A stretch of 64,000 nt of DNA from Robinsoniella peoriensis. Lineage in GTDB: Bacteria > Bacillota > Clostridia > Lachnospirales > Lachnospiraceae. Where the stretch lies: NCBI RefSeq assembly GCF_000797495.1, contig NZ_JTGN01000007.1:62001-126000 (forward strand). Direction: 5' to 3'. The translations under genes were made by a program, and so were the position numbers. The notes under the pieces are model-generated. The model searched no databases and had not been told where the DNA came from. It was given only the letters and a program-made list of their open reading frames with translations. This document shows positions 9,306 through 17,833 of this stretch, one piece after another; the first letter of the stretch is position 1; every line of letters begins with the position of its first letter.

Positions 9306-9734
9306 TTAACGTCCGGCATATTTTTCTTCACAATACTTACAGCGGTAAACTTCTTTTTCCGGATCAGTTAATACAAAGACCTGATCCAGACCTTGTTCGA
9401 TAGAAGTGATACAGCGGGGGTTTTTACATTTAATCACGTTTGTAATTTTTTCCGGAAGGGAAAGTGCTTTTTTGTTTACAATCGTTCCATCTTTGATAAT
9501 ATTAATAGTAATGTTGTGATCTATAAATCCAAGGATGTCCAGATCCAGCAAATCAATGGGACATTCTACTTTAATAATATCTTTTTTTCCCATTTTATTA
9601 CTGCGGGCATTTTTGATTATTGCTACACAGCAGTCCAGTTTGTCCAGTCTCAGATAGTGATAGATAGACATGCTTTTTCCGGCCTCAATGTGATCCAGTA
9701 CAAAGCCTTCACTTAATTGTCCTACATTTAACAT
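9306..9734 (-). CDS. pyrI: Aspartate carbamoyltransferase regulatory chain
   Basis: Zinc-containing regulatory subunit that binds nucleotides and assembles with PyrB catalytic trimers. The allosteric domain starts MLNVGQLSEGFVLDHIEAGK, and the zinc domain has C-x4-C (CKNPRC) and C-x2-C (CKYC) near the end. It has 142 residues. The ATG at 9734 is chosen because homologues begin here; the longer frame to 9803 translates the hairpin leader and repeat. No strong Shine-Dalgarno is seen. The start follows a hairpin and ATGCAATGGGTATAAA, a leader shared with two other genes in the window. It lies downstream of pyrB on the same strand across an unusual duplicated spacer. Confidence 0.95.
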   Translation of the reverse strand: MLNVGQLSEGFVLDHIEAGKSMSIYHYLRLDKLDCCVAIIKNARSNKMGKKDIIKVECPIDLLDLDILGFIDHNITINIIKDGTIVNKKALSLPEKITNVIKCKNPRCITSIEQGLDQVFVLTDPEKEVYRCKYCEEKYAGR

Positions 9735-9790
9735 ATTTATACCCATTGCATATTGCAGGCTTGCCTGCAATACTGCCACAATAAAACAGG
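9735..9790 (-). promoter_or_regulatory. Hairpin leader element in front of pyrI
   Basis: On the minus strand GTGGCAGTATTGCAGGC, AA and GCCTGCAATATGC form a 10-bp stem, followed by ATGCAATGGGTATAAA and then the start codon. The same arrangement with compensated stem changes precedes the genes at 12408 and 28589. Confidence 0.6.
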
Positions 9791-9972
9791 TTGAAAGAAT
9801 CACACCGTGGCATCCTTTCTATATCATAATTTTCTTTCAACCTTCTACCCATTGCATATTGCAGGCTTGCCTGCAATACTGCCACAATAAAACAGGTTGA
9901 AAGAATCACACCGTGGCATCCTTTCTATATCATAATTTTCTTTCAACCTTCTACCCATTGCATATTGCAGGC
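9741..9972. repeat. Tandem 106-bp duplication in the pyrB-pyrI spacer
   Basis: Two identical-looking 106-bp units (9741-9846 and 9847-9952) are followed by a third partial copy of about 20 bp. Each unit carries the TATTGCAGGC/GCCTGCAATA hairpin, and an inverted pair GGTTGAAAGAA/TTCTTTCAACC. The sequence TAGAAGGTTGAAAG at the pyrB stop codon is itself repeated in each unit. It encodes only a repeated 24-codon frame with no good start. Confidence 0.9.
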
Positions 9973-9974
9973 TT

Positions 9975-10892
9975 TCAACCTTCTATCTCCAATAAGGTAA
10001 GAATTAATGCCATTCTGACATATACACCATATTGTACCTGTTTGAAATAGGCAGCTCTCGGGTCATCATCTACCTCTACCGAGATTTCATTTACTCTTGG
10101 CAGGGGGTGGAGCACCAGCATATCGTCTTTGGCAAGTTCCATTTTCTGTTTGTCCAGAATATAGAAATCTTTCATGCGGACATAGTCTTCTTCATTAAAG
10201 AAGCGTTCCCCTTGAACCCTGGTCATATAGAGCAGGTCTAATTCAGGAAGGGCTTCTTCCAGGCGGACTACTTCTTTGTATTCCATATGGTTTTGTTCCA
10301 GAACATCTTCACGGATATAATCAGGAACACGCAGTTCATCCGGAGAAATCAGTACAAACCGGATACCGGTATAGCGTACCAGAGCATGAATAAGTGAGTG
10401 AACTGTTCTTCCAAACTTTAAGTCCCCGCATAATCCAATCGTCAGGTTGCCAAGGCGTCCTTTTAAAGAACGGATGGTCAAGAGATCGGTCAGTGTCTGG
10501 GTCGGATGCTGGTGTCCGCCGTCACCTGCGTTAATAACTGGGATAGAAGATTTCATAGAGGCTACCATAGGAGCACCTTCTTTGGGATGTCTCATAGCGC
10601 AGATATCTGCGTAGCAGGAGACCATACGGATTGTATCGGCAACACTTTCGCCCTTGGAAGCTGAGCTGGATGCGGCCGAAGAAAAACCAAGTACATTACC
10701 TCCCAGATTCATCATAGCTGCTTCAAAGCTTAATCTGGTTCGGGTACTTGGTTCATAAAATAAAGTTGCCAATTTTTTTCCTTCACATGCATGGGCATAT
10801 TTCGATGGATTGGCTTCAATATCATTAGCTAAATTCAAAATAGTATTTAATTCCTCCACGCTAAAATCTAAAGGACTCATTAAGTGTTTCAT
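9975..10892 (-). CDS. pyrB: Aspartate carbamoyltransferase catalytic chain
   Basis: Catalyses carbamoyl phosphate + aspartate to carbamoyl aspartate, the committed step of pyrimidine synthesis. Carbamoyl-phosphate binding motif STRTRLSFE (about residues 50-58), HPTQTLTDL (about 128-136), [12 protein letters not shown] and the C-terminal HPLPR are all intact. It has 305 residues. The start is preceded by AAAGGAG. It has its own promoter and is followed by pyrI, so the enzyme is expected to be of the allosteric type with regulatory subunits. Confidence 0.97.
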   Translation of the reverse strand: MKHLMSPLDFSVEELNTILNLANDIEANPSKYAHACEGKKLATLFYEPSTRTRLSFEAAMMNLGGNVLGFSSAASSSASKGESVADTIRMVSCYADICAMRHPKEGAPMVASMKSSIPVINAGDGGHQHPTQTLTDLLTIRSLKGRLGNLTIGLCGDLKFGRTVHSLIHALVRYTGIRFVLISPDELRVPDYIREDVLEQNHMEYKEVVRLEEALPELDLLYMTRVQGERFFNEEDYVRMKDFYILDKQKMELAKDDMLVLHPLPRVNEISVEVDDDPRAAYFKQVQYGVYVRMALILTLLEIEG

Positions 10893-10930
10893 AGTTTTCT
10901 CCTTTCGCGCAATGAATATTTGCTTTTAAT

Positions 10931-10959
10931 ATCATATAATAGATGGTATTGAATTTCAA
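10931..10959 (-). promoter_or_regulatory. pyrBI promoter
   Basis: On the minus strand TTGAAA (10959-10954), a 17-bp spacer and TATGAT (10936-10931) lie about 40 bp upstream of the pyrB ATG. The leader is too short for a PyrR-type attenuator and none is visible. Confidence 0.65.
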
Positions 10960-11064
10960 GTGCTTTTTTCTATATTACAGCCGGAGTAATTACTTGGTAT
11001 CAAAATAGATTTGAAATGTAAAAGGAATGGGAGGGAAATGCGGCTTAGACAGGGGAAAAATCTT

Positions 11065-11093
11065 TTGCAATTATGGGGCGTATGAGATATAAT
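11065..11093 (+). promoter_or_regulatory. Promoter of the PH-domain gene
   Basis: TTGCAA (11065-11070), 17-bp spacer, TATAAT (11088-11093), leaving a leader of about 90 nt before the ATG at 11191. Confidence 0.65.
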
Positions 11094-11190
11094 AAAAACA
11101 AAAGTTTTGGTATTTATTCAGAAGAAATTTACTATGGAATACTGCCTGTTTCCGGGTTTTGAAGGTAATTGGCGGTGGAGGAGGTAATAT

Positions 11191-11592
11191 ATGAAGTTTG
11201 TAGAGAAAAAAAGAGTGCTGTTTTTTGGACTGCCATGGACGTTCACAAAATATACGATTACGAATGAGTACATTACAGTGAATTCAGGTTTGCTAAATCA
11301 TGAGGAGAATGATGCATACATGTATAAGATTGTGGATGTACGGCTGGATACCAGCCTTCTGGAGCGGTTGTTTGGACTTGGTACGGTGCATTGTTATGGG
11401 GGAGACGTAACGAATCCTACATTGGCGCTGGTACATATTAAGAATGCAAAACAGATAAAGAATTTTATTCTGGAAGCTTCTGAGGAACAACGAATCAAAC
11501 GAAGAACATTGAATACCATGGATGTTGCCGGCAGTTTTGACGGGGCACAGGGGAATGTGGACTGTGACTGTGGCGGACAGCATATGGGCTAG
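11191..11592 (+). CDS. Bacterial PH-domain (YdbT/YdbS-like) protein
   Basis: A small 133-residue protein. MKFVEKKRVLFFGLPWTFTKYTITNEYITVNSGLL, YKIVDVRLDTSLLERLFGLGTVHCYGG and LVHIKNAKQIKNFILEAS match the strand pattern of bacterial PH-like domains. This instance has no membrane helix, unlike many relatives. The C-terminal 30 residues (Asp/Gly/Cys-rich) are unlike the family and end at a TAG that belongs to the adjacent repeat (CTAG end), so the tail may have been rewritten by insertion. GGAGGAGG precedes the ATG. The function is unknown. Confidence 0.75.
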   Translation: MKFVEKKRVLFFGLPWTFTKYTITNEYITVNSGLLNHEENDAYMYKIVDVRLDTSLLERLFGLGTVHCYGGDVTNPTLALVHIKNAKQIKNFILEASEEQRIKRRTLNTMDVAGSFDGAQGNVDCDCGGQHMG

Positions 11593-11752
11593 AGTGTGTT
11601 TGAAAATTCATTCCCGCCATCTGCACGCCCCACTTTGCGGCATATTTGCCCCGGATTCAGGTTACGTAGCCCGCTACGTGCCCTTCATCCGGGACAAATC
11701 CCCCGCAAACTGTGACGCACAGCTGCCAGAAAGCAATTTTAAAACACACTCT
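11591..11752. repeat. MITE-like hairpin element, full-length copy (162 bp)
   Basis: The termini are AGAGTGTGTTTGAAAATT and its near-exact complement AATTTTAAAACACACTCT, set between CTAG tetranucleotides. The interior continues as an imperfect palindrome (TTTGCGG/CCGCAAA, CCCGGAT/ATCCGGG) closing on ACGTAGC-CC-GCTACGT. No coding potential is seen. It resembles the copy at 137-220, with weaker fragments near 21173 and 32341. Confidence 0.75.
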
Positions 11753-11774
11753 AGAATATGCTCGAAGACAGGAA

Positions 11775-11817
11775 AAAGGCTGTTACATCGTTTGTATGCA
11801 ACAGCCTTTATCGTTTT
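11775..11817. terminator. Terminator between the PH-domain gene and the CmpB-like gene
   Basis: Stem AAAGGCTGTT (11775-11784) pairs with AACAGCCTTT (11800-11809), with T-rich sequence on both sides. On the minus strand the stop codon of the next gene (11808-11810) lies in the stem and TTTTT follows. Confidence 0.75.
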
Positions 11818-12188
11818 AAAATTTTTTCATAGAGCAGCCCTGTGGCAAACCACAAGGGAGCGTAGTCCAGTCTGATTACTCCTTTTACATTTAATTTTGC
11901 ATTGCTGTAATCCCAGGGGCACATACCACGTTTTTTCAGGAAAGCACCGGTTAGAAATTCGGTACCGAATATGGCCATGGTGTAGATAAATCCGCGGAAA
12001 ATAGCGCTTTTTTTATTTATGCGCTGGTAAATTGGACCGATAAAAGCTGCCATTCCATAGATAGGAAACATCCAGATCGAGGATTTTCCGGTTAATTTCA
12101 GTTCTCTGCGCCGGAATGAAAGAAAGCCGGTCCAGAGGATTTCCAGACACCAGCCGCAGATGCCGCATTTAATAAAATTATTCTTCAT
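11808..12188 (-). CDS. Putative ABC-transporter type IV (CmpB-like) membrane protein
   Basis: A 126-residue membrane protein with about four hydrophobic segments. LEILWTG near the N-terminus, SIWMFPIYG in the middle and CPWDYSNAKLNVKGVIRLDYAPLWF near the C-terminus are the hallmark pattern of the CmpB-like family (PF06541 as I recall it). No ATPase partner is nearby. No convincing Shine-Dalgarno precedes the ATG, so expression may be weak or the start may differ. The stop lies in a terminator stem. Confidence 0.8.
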   Translation of the reverse strand: MKNNFIKCGICGWCLEILWTGFLSFRRRELKLTGKSSIWMFPIYGMAAFIGPIYQRINKKSAIFRGFIYTMAIFGTEFLTGAFLKKRGMCPWDYSNAKLNVKGVIRLDYAPLWFATGLLYEKILKR

Positions 12189-12324
12189 ATGGAGAGTATG
12201 CGCCGGATTATCATGTATTATACATTTCGTTCATAATAAATAAAAAATTCAGTCACGCCCTGCTGCAGTGCTTTATGTTCCGGGAAGGATGCCACATGTT
12301 TATCATTAGAATCCGTATTATTTT

Positions 12325-12407
12325 GGCAGTATTGCAGGCTGCCTGCGGTATACAACTTATTAATGCAGTATTGCAGGAGGAACCTGCGATATGCAGGGGG
12401 TATAAAG
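12325..12407 (+). promoter_or_regulatory. Double hairpin leader before the LacI-type gene
   Basis: Two related copies occur in series: GGCAGTATTGCAGGC-T-GCCTGCGGTATAC at 12325-12354, and GCAGTATTGCAGG-AGGAA-CCTGCGATATGC at 12365-12395. The second is followed by AGGGGGTATAAAG and the ATG. It is the same layout as in front of pyrI and the PHP gene. Confidence 0.6.
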
Positions 12408-13502
12408 ATGAATAAAAAAGAAGTTACGGCTACGGATGTAGCAAAAGCAGCGGGAGTATCCCAGGCTGCTGTTTCTATGATCCTCAATAAGAAATACAAT
12501 GTTTCTTTTTCCAGAGAGACAATTGAAAGAGTTGAAGAGGCAGCAAGGAATTTAGGATATTCAATGGAAAAGAAATCTGCCAGGCAGCAGTCCAGAATGA
12601 AGGGGACAATCTTTGTAGTATGTCCCAATCTAAACAATCCCTATTATGGTATGCTGATTGACGGAATCGAACAGGCAGCTTTAAAAAACCGTTTTGATAT
12701 ATTCGTCTGCCAGACGAACCGGAACCTGCAGACAGAAGAGAAATATTTGAAACGGCTTGAAAAGCTTTGCCCTTCTGGTATTATCTATACCTGTATGCCG
12801 GCTTTTCCGGACATGGTCAACCGGATGGCCATGAAAATACCGGTAGTGTTTATCGGTGAAAAAAATAATAAATTATTAGTTGACTCCATAGAACTGGACA
12901 GCCGGAAGCCTGGCAGTATGATAGCCAGATATCTGCTGGAGCTTGGGCATCGGAAAGCAGGGTATATTTCGACTGCTGTAAATGAAAAACAGCCCGCCAG
13001 ACTAAGGCGCAAGGAGGGATTTACAGAAGAATTCGAAAATGCGGGAATAGATCATCAGGTATTTATAAAAGAGCCTGATGAGGCACGAAAAGCCCCCTGT
13101 CTGCAAAACATGGATATGGAATTTCAAGTGGGTTACCTGCTGACGTTGGAGCTGATCAGGGAGGTGCCGGATATTACGGCAATCGTAGGGTTAAATGATA
13201 TGATAGCGCTTGGAATCAGAGATGCTCTTTTGCAGGAGAAATACAGAATACCCAAGGATATTTCGGTTGTAGGCTGTGACAATATACTGGCATCCCAGAT
13301 GCGTGGAATTGATCTGACGACGGTAGATCATTATGCAGGGAAAAAGGGAGAAGATGCCTGTAACCTTCTGATGCAGAAAATGGAACGCCAGAAGAGAGAA
13401 AAAGAGATAATGACAGAACATGTGGTTCACAGAGTGGAATATGAACCGCGTTTGATTATACGTGGGACTTCATCTTATGCTGTTTATAATTTAAAATATT
13501 AA
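12408..13502 (+). CDS. LacI/GalR-family transcriptional regulator
   Basis: A 364-residue repressor-type protein. N-terminal HTH: VTATDVAKAAGVSQAAVSMILNKK (about 5-28), then the hinge helix and a periplasmic-binding-protein-like effector domain (TIFVVCPNLNNPYYGMLIDGIEQAA, GHRKAGYIS, AIVGLNDMIALGIRDALL, VVGCDNILASQM). The ATG at 12408 begins MNKKEVTATD; the longer frame from 12363 translates the hairpin leader. It stands 101 bp upstream of the EgsA/HAD pair, which has its own promoter. Control of that pair or of its own gene is a guess. The effector is unknown. Confidence 0.92.
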   Translation: MNKKEVTATDVAKAAGVSQAAVSMILNKKYNVSFSRETIERVEEAARNLGYSMEKKSARQQSRMKGTIFVVCPNLNNPYYGMLIDGIEQAALKNRFDIFVCQTNRNLQTEEKYLKRLEKLCPSGIIYTCMPAFPDMVNRMAMKIPVVFIGEKNNKLLVDSIELDSRKPGSMIARYLLELGHRKAGYISTAVNEKQPARLRRKEGFTEEFENAGIDHQVFIKEPDEARKAPCLQNMDMEFQVGYLLTLELIREVPDITAIVGLNDMIALGIRDALLQEKYRIPKDISVVGCDNILASQMRGIDLTTVDHYAGKKGEDACNLLMQKMERQKREKEIMTEHVVHRVEYEPRLIIRGTSSYAVYNLKY

Positions 13503-13534
13503 TAATAGACTTCATTTATAATTTGATACCGCCT

Positions 13535-13563
13535 TTGACAAAACAGAAAAAGTCGGGTAGAGT
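13535..13563 (+). promoter_or_regulatory. Promoter of the glycerol-1-phosphate dehydrogenase gene
   Basis: TTGACA (13535-13540), 17-bp spacer, TAGAGT (13558-13563), about 40 bp before the ATG at 13604. Confidence 0.7.
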
Positions 13564-13603
13564 AGCAGCATAAGAAAATTTCTCAGGAAAGAAGGAGTCC
13601 ATT

Positions 13604-14947
13604 ATGAAGATAAAAGACTGGCAGGAATATTTAAACAGTGAAATACCATGCAGCTGCAGCAAAGAACATCGCTGCGATATTGATGAAATACTGATAGAAG
13701 CGGGTGCGTTAAGGAAGCTTCCGGGCATTTTATCCCGCTATAACTACCAAAATATCTGCGTCGTATCTGACATTCATACGGAGCAGGTTGCAGGTAAGAC
13801 AGTCTCCGCTCTATTAAATGAAAATGGATATCAATATACGAAGGTAGTGTTTCCGGAAGATGAATTGATTCCGGATGAAAGGATATTAGGGAGCCTGTTG
13901 GTTGATTTGCCGCAGAATTGCGATTTGATCCTGGCAGTAGGCTCCGGAACCATCAATGACCTTTGCAAGTTTATCAGTTACAAATTAAATATTGATTATT
14001 TTATTTTGGCAACAGCGCCTTCTATGGATGGATTTGCTTCCAATGTAGCTCCGCTGATTGTAAAAAATCTGAAGACCACATATGAAGTTGGGAAACCAAA
14101 AGTAATTATCGGAGATCTGGAGATCTTAAAAGAAGCTCCGATTTCTATGATCGCTGCAGGTGCAGGAGATATTCTGGGCAAGTACGTGTGTTTAACAGAC
14201 TGGAAACTGGCCCATCTGGTTACCGGAGAATATTACTGCGAGTATGTAGAATCTTTGATCCGCAGTTCCATCGAAGCTGTAGTATCAGCTATTTCAAGAG
14301 TCAAAGAGCGGGACGAAGAGGCAATAGGTTCCATTATGGAGGGATTGGTTTTATCCGGTATCGCTATGAGTTATGTGGGGAATTCCCGCCCGGCATCCGG
14401 AAGCGAGCACCATTTATCCCATTATTGGGAAATGATGTCATTATTCGGAGGCAGCCATGGGGCACTGCATGGGACAAAAGTAGGAATCGGTACGGTTCTG
14501 GGATTAAGAATGTACGAAAAGCTGGGTGAAAAACTGGACAATCTGAAGGAAAAAAGTGCTTCCTTTCATCGGGATGCATGGGATCAGCTGATTCGGGAAG
14601 CATACAGGCAGGCAGCACCTCAGGTGATTCTGTTAGAAAATCAGGTACATAAAAATGCGGACGATGCTGTTCACAGCCGTGTAAATGAGCTTGAAAAGCA
14701 TAAAGAAGAGATCAGAAAAATGATAGCAGCCCTGCCAAAAGCAGATGAAATTGCAGGGATGTTAAAAGAAATGGATGCTCCTTTCCAGCCGGCGCAGATC
14801 GGAGTAGATCATAAAACACTAAAAAACAGTGTATTATATGCAAAAGAACTGCGTAACCGTTTTGGACTACTGCAATTTTTGTTTGATACAGGAGAATTAG
14901 AAGAAATGTCAGAATTAGCTGTGAGGGAATTTTCATGTCAGAATTAA
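13604..14947 (+). CDS. egsA: sn-glycerol-1-phosphate dehydrogenase (AraM/EgsA-like)
   Basis: NAD(P)-dependent reduction of dihydroxyacetone phosphate to sn-glycerol-1-phosphate, a Gram-positive counterpart of the archaeal enzyme. Dehydroquinate-synthase-like fold motifs: ILAVGSGTINDLCKFISY (about 110-127), TAPSMDGFASNVAPL, AAGAGDILGKY (metal-binding Asp), and ASGSEHHLSHYWEM and GGSHGALHG carrying metal-binding His residues. It has 447 residues. The N-terminal 30 residues (LNSEIPCSCSKEHRC) are Cys-rich. AAGAAGGAG precedes the ATG. It overlaps the next gene by 13 bp, which couples it to a HAD phosphatase as AraM and AraL are in Bacillus. Confidence 0.9.
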   Translation: MKIKDWQEYLNSEIPCSCSKEHRCDIDEILIEAGALRKLPGILSRYNYQNICVVSDIHTEQVAGKTVSALLNENGYQYTKVVFPEDELIPDERILGSLLVDLPQNCDLILAVGSGTINDLCKFISYKLNIDYFILATAPSMDGFASNVAPLIVKNLKTTYEVGKPKVIIGDLEILKEAPISMIAAGAGDILGKYVCLTDWKLAHLVTGEYYCEYVESLIRSSIEAVVSAISRVKERDEEAIGSIMEGLVLSGIAMSYVGNSRPASGSEHHLSHYWEMMSLFGGSHGALHGTKVGIGTVLGLRMYEKLGEKLDNLKEKSASFHRDAWDQLIREAYRQAAPQVILLENQVHKNADDAVHSRVNELEKHKEEIRKMIAALPKADEIAGMLKEMDAPFQPAQIGVDHKTLKNSVLYAKELRNRFGLLQFLFDTGELEEMSELAVREFSCQN

Positions 14948-15735
14948 GTAATAAGAAATTATTTTTATTCGATATCGATGGTACCTTATCCGTCGGTGAT
15001 ACCTTGTTTGACGGGTCCAGGGAACTTTTGGAATATATAGAGAAGATCGGTGGAAGAGCATATTATATTACTAATAATTCCACGAAAAGCAATCGGGATT
15101 ATGTTGAAAAATTTGCCAAATGGGATCTTAGCACTGAGGGAGAGCAGTTTGTCACGTCGGGATACATGGCAATCCGTTATCTAAAAAGTTATTTTCAAAA
15201 ACAGAAAATATTTGTACTTGGAACAAAATCTTATATTGCAGAATTACAAAAACAAGGCATTTTGGTAACCGAAGCTGTGGAAGATGACGTGGCATGTGTG
15301 CTGGCTGCATATGACAGTGAGTTAAACTATCAAAAATTGGAAAAAGCCTGTGAGCTGCTCTATCGAAAGGAAGTTGCTTATCTTGCCACCAATCCCGATC
15401 TTTGCTGCCCGGCACCTTTTGGATTTATACCGGACTGCGGTTCGATCTGTAATATGCTGGAGGCAGCCGTTTACCGCAAACCAAAGTATCTTGGAAAACC
15501 AAGCTGTGAAGTAGTCGAACTGTGCCTGGAACGGTCTGGATTTACAAGAGAAGAAACCCTGGTGGTAGGGGACCGGCTGTATACAGATATCGCCTGCGGC
15601 ATAGAGGGAAAAGCACAGACCTGCCTTCTGCTGACCGGTGAAGCGAAGCGGGAAGATCTGGAAAGTACAATTTATAAGCCGGATTATTGTTTTGAGACAG
15701 TCCGGGAATTATTGGAATTTATAGAGCGATCCTGA
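14935..15735 (+). CDS. HAD-IIA family phosphatase (AraL/NagD-like)
   Basis: A 266-residue HAD phosphatase. Motif I LFDIDGTL (nucleophile Asp about residue 13), motif II TNNST, C2-type cap domain, motif III lysine KPKYLGKPS (about 184) and motif IV VVGDRLYTDIACG. The start lies inside the end of egsA (13-bp overlap), so translation is coupled. In Bacillus the related AraL sits beside AraM, and this pairing suggests a sugar- or glycerol-phosphate substrate. The exact substrate is not readable. Confidence 0.9.
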   Translation: MSELSNKKLFLFDIDGTLSVGDTLFDGSRELLEYIEKIGGRAYYITNNSTKSNRDYVEKFAKWDLSTEGEQFVTSGYMAIRYLKSYFQKQKIFVLGTKSYIAELQKQGILVTEAVEDDVACVLAAYDSELNYQKLEKACELLYRKEVAYLATNPDLCCPAPFGFIPDCGSICNMLEAAVYRKPKYLGKPSCEVVELCLERSGFTREETLVVGDRLYTDIACGIEGKAQTCLLLTGEAKREDLESTIYKPDYCFETVRELLEFIERS

Positions 15736-15746
15736 TTCGGTGTATA

Positions 15747-15830
15747 CCAGTGCCTCCCGGCGTAAATACGCCGTGAGGTACTGGAGAGCCCAGACAAAGA
15801 AGCGACAAAAAAGCTTCTTTGTCTGGGCTC
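15747..15830 (+). terminator. Two consecutive hairpins after the egsA-HAD operon
   Basis: The first (15747-15784) closes CCAGT..ACTGG over GGCGTAAATACGCC. The second has an 18-bp perfect stem starting GAGCCCAGACAAAGAAGC (15786-15803) and ending at 15830, followed by CTTCTTTATG. The second is a probable intrinsic terminator with an imperfect U-tract. Confidence 0.65.
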
Positions 15831-15973
15831 CTTCTTTATGTATAGATTTTAATCCCTAAAATCCGCACAATTTCATTGAATTTTGCTAAGAAGTATAATA
15901 TAATAAACAATTAAAGTAAGTAGAATTTTATCATAATGAGCAGATCATTATTTAAAAAATAGATTGGAGAATC

Positions 15974-17263
15974 ATGAACTACGAAGAAGCAAGAGTATAT
16001 TTAGACAATGCGGCTAAATACGGAAGTGTACTTGGTCTTGACAACATGAAGGAAATGCTCGCAAGGCTTGATAATCCGCAGGATAAATTGAAGTTTATCC
16101 ATATTTCAGGAACCAATGGCAAAGGCAGTGTACTGGCATATCTGTCAACTGTCCTGAAGGAAGCCGGCTACCGGGTAGGACGTTATATCTCCCCGGCATT
16201 GTTCCGGTATCGTGAAAGAATCCAGGTAAATGAGATCTTTATTGAGAAGGATTCCCTGGCAGCCCATGTAGCAGCAATAAAAGCGGCGGCAGATGCAATG
16301 GAAGAAGAAGGACTGCCGCATCCTACTTCATTTGAGATTGAAACGGCGTTGTCCTTTTTATATTTCAAAGAAAAAAAGTGTGATATCGTAGTTCTGGAAA
16401 CAGGACTTGGAGGTTTGGATGATGCAACCAATGTGATTACCACCACGGTTATGGAGGTCATTGCATCAATCAGCATGGATCATATGGGGGTACTTGGCAA
16501 TACCATCGAAGAGATTGCAGCTAAGAAAGCCGGTATTATAAAGCCGGAAACCCTGGTTGTTACCATGCAGCAGAAGAAAGAAGCCATGCAGGTAGTTCTC
16601 GACACTGCTAAGGAGAAGAACTGCAGTGTGATGATTGCTTCGCCGAAAAGGGCAAAAGATATCCATTATGGATATGAAGAGCAATCTTTCACCTATGGTG
16701 GATACGACAATCTCAGGATTTCCCTTGCAGGAAGTTATCAGATTGCTAATGCAGTACTTGCAGTGGAAGCGGTAAAGGGGCTGGTACGTTTGGGCTACCA
16801 GATAACGGAAGAGGTCCTGCGCAGCGCTTTTTTCCACACGAAATGGCCGGGACGTTTTACCCTGATTCGTAAAGACCCGGTATTTATTATTGATGGAGCG
16901 CATAACCGGGATGCGGCTCAGGTTTTAAAAGAATCCATCGAACTGTATTTTCAGAACAAAAAAATATATTATATAATGGGTGTTTTTAAAGATAAAGAAT
17001 ATGATCAAATATTAAAAACAACCGCTCCATTTGCGGAAGCAATTATTACAATCGAAACACCACATAACGACAGAGCGCTGCCGGCACAGGAGCTGGCAAT
17101 TGCAGCAGCAAAGTACCATAATCATGTGGAAGCAGCAAAAAGCATCCGGGATGCACTGGATAAGAGCCTTTCAATGGCGGGGAAAGACGATGTAATTATT
17201 GCCTTTGGTTCCCTTTCTTTTTTAGGAGAGATTACCAGAGAAATGGGAGAAAGTGAGGATTAA
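15974..17263 (+). CDS. folC: Folylpolyglutamate synthase / dihydrofolate synthase
   Basis: Mur-ligase-like enzyme adding glutamate to (dihydro)pteroate and folates. The ATP loop [15 protein letters not shown] (about 44-58) is followed by [28 protein letters not shown] and [24 protein letters not shown], with C-terminal domain motifs [12 protein letters not shown] and [10 protein letters not shown]. It has 429 residues. First gene of a folate operon; folE starts 5 bp after its stop. A TATAAT lies at about 15895 without a clear -35. Confidence 0.96.
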   Translation: MNYEEARVYLDNAAKYGSVLGLDNMKEMLARLDNPQDKLKFIHISGTNGKGSVLAYLSTVLKEAGYRVGRYISPALFRYRERIQVNEIFIEKDSLAAHVAAIKAAADAMEEEGLPHPTSFEIETALSFLYFKEKKCDIVVLETGLGGLDDATNVITTTVMEVIASISMDHMGVLGNTIEEIAAKKAGIIKPETLVVTMQQKKEAMQVVLDTAKEKNCSVMIASPKRAKDIHYGYEEQSFTYGGYDNLRISLAGSYQIANAVLAVEAVKGLVRLGYQITEEVLRSAFFHTKWPGRFTLIRKDPVFIIDGAHNRDAAQVLKESIELYFQNKKIYYIMGVFKDKEYDQILKTTAPFAEAIITIETPHNDRALPAQELAIAAAKYHNHVEAAKSIRDALDKSLSMAGKDDVIIAFGSLSFLGEITREMGESED

Positions 17264-17268
17264 CTATC

Positions 17269-17823
17269 ATGATAGATCAGAGTAAAATCAAAGAAGGCGT
17301 TAGACTTATTTTAGAAGGAATCGGTGAAGATACCACAAGAGAAGGACTGATTGAGACACCGGATCGTATTGCAAGGATGTATACAGAGATCGTAGGCGGA
17401 ATGGAAGAAGATGCGGCTGAGCATTTAAGCAAACGCTTTCATGTGAAAAATAATGAAATGGTATTGGAAAAAGACATAACATTTTATTCTACCTGTGAGC
17501 ATCATATGCTTCCGTTTTTCGGAAAAGCACATATTGCATATGTGCCAAATGGTTCTGTAGTAGGGCTTAGCAAAATCGCAAGAACGGTAGAAGTATTTGC
17601 AAAGCGCCTGCAGCTGCAGGAACAGCTGACAGCACAGATAGCGGATGCATTTATGGACAATCTGGCTCCCCAGGGAGTAATGGTTATGGTAGAAGCAGAG
17701 CATATGTGTATGACTATGCGTGGAATTAAAAAACCGGGTTCGAAAACAGTTACCGTAGTTACCAGAGGAATTTTTAAAGATAACGAAAAACTGCAGAACA
17801 CATTTTATCAAATGTTAAGGTAG
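17269..17823 (+). CDS. folE: GTP cyclohydrolase I
   Basis: Opens GTP to 7,8-dihydroneopterin triphosphate, the first step of folate synthesis. Signature motifs: [34 protein letters not shown] (zinc Cys and His), [18 protein letters not shown] and [17 protein letters not shown]. It has 184 residues and is the classical zinc form. It lies between folC and an HD-domain gene with gaps of a few bases. Confidence 0.97.
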   Translation: MIDQSKIKEGVRLILEGIGEDTTREGLIETPDRIARMYTEIVGGMEEDAAEHLSKRFHVKNNEMVLEKDITFYSTCEHHMLPFFGKAHIAYVPNGSVVGLSKIARTVEVFAKRLQLQEQLTAQIADAFMDNLAPQGVMVMVEAEHMCMTMRGIKKPGSKTVTVVTRGIFKDNEKLQNTFYQMLR

Positions 17824-17833
17824 GTTGAAGCAA

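Noticed and set aside
9709..9909. Open frame across the pyrB-pyrI tandem repeat
   Set aside because: Product of the 106-bp duplication; each unit alone gives only a 24-codon frame with a badly placed start.
10893..11000. PyrR-type attenuator or riboswitch before pyrB
   Set aside because: The leader from the promoter to the ATG is only about 40 nt and no terminator/antiterminator pair is visible.
12363..12407. Upstream start for the LacI-type gene
   Set aside because: Those codons translate the second leader hairpin. MNKKEVTATD at 12408 is the HTH start expected for the family.
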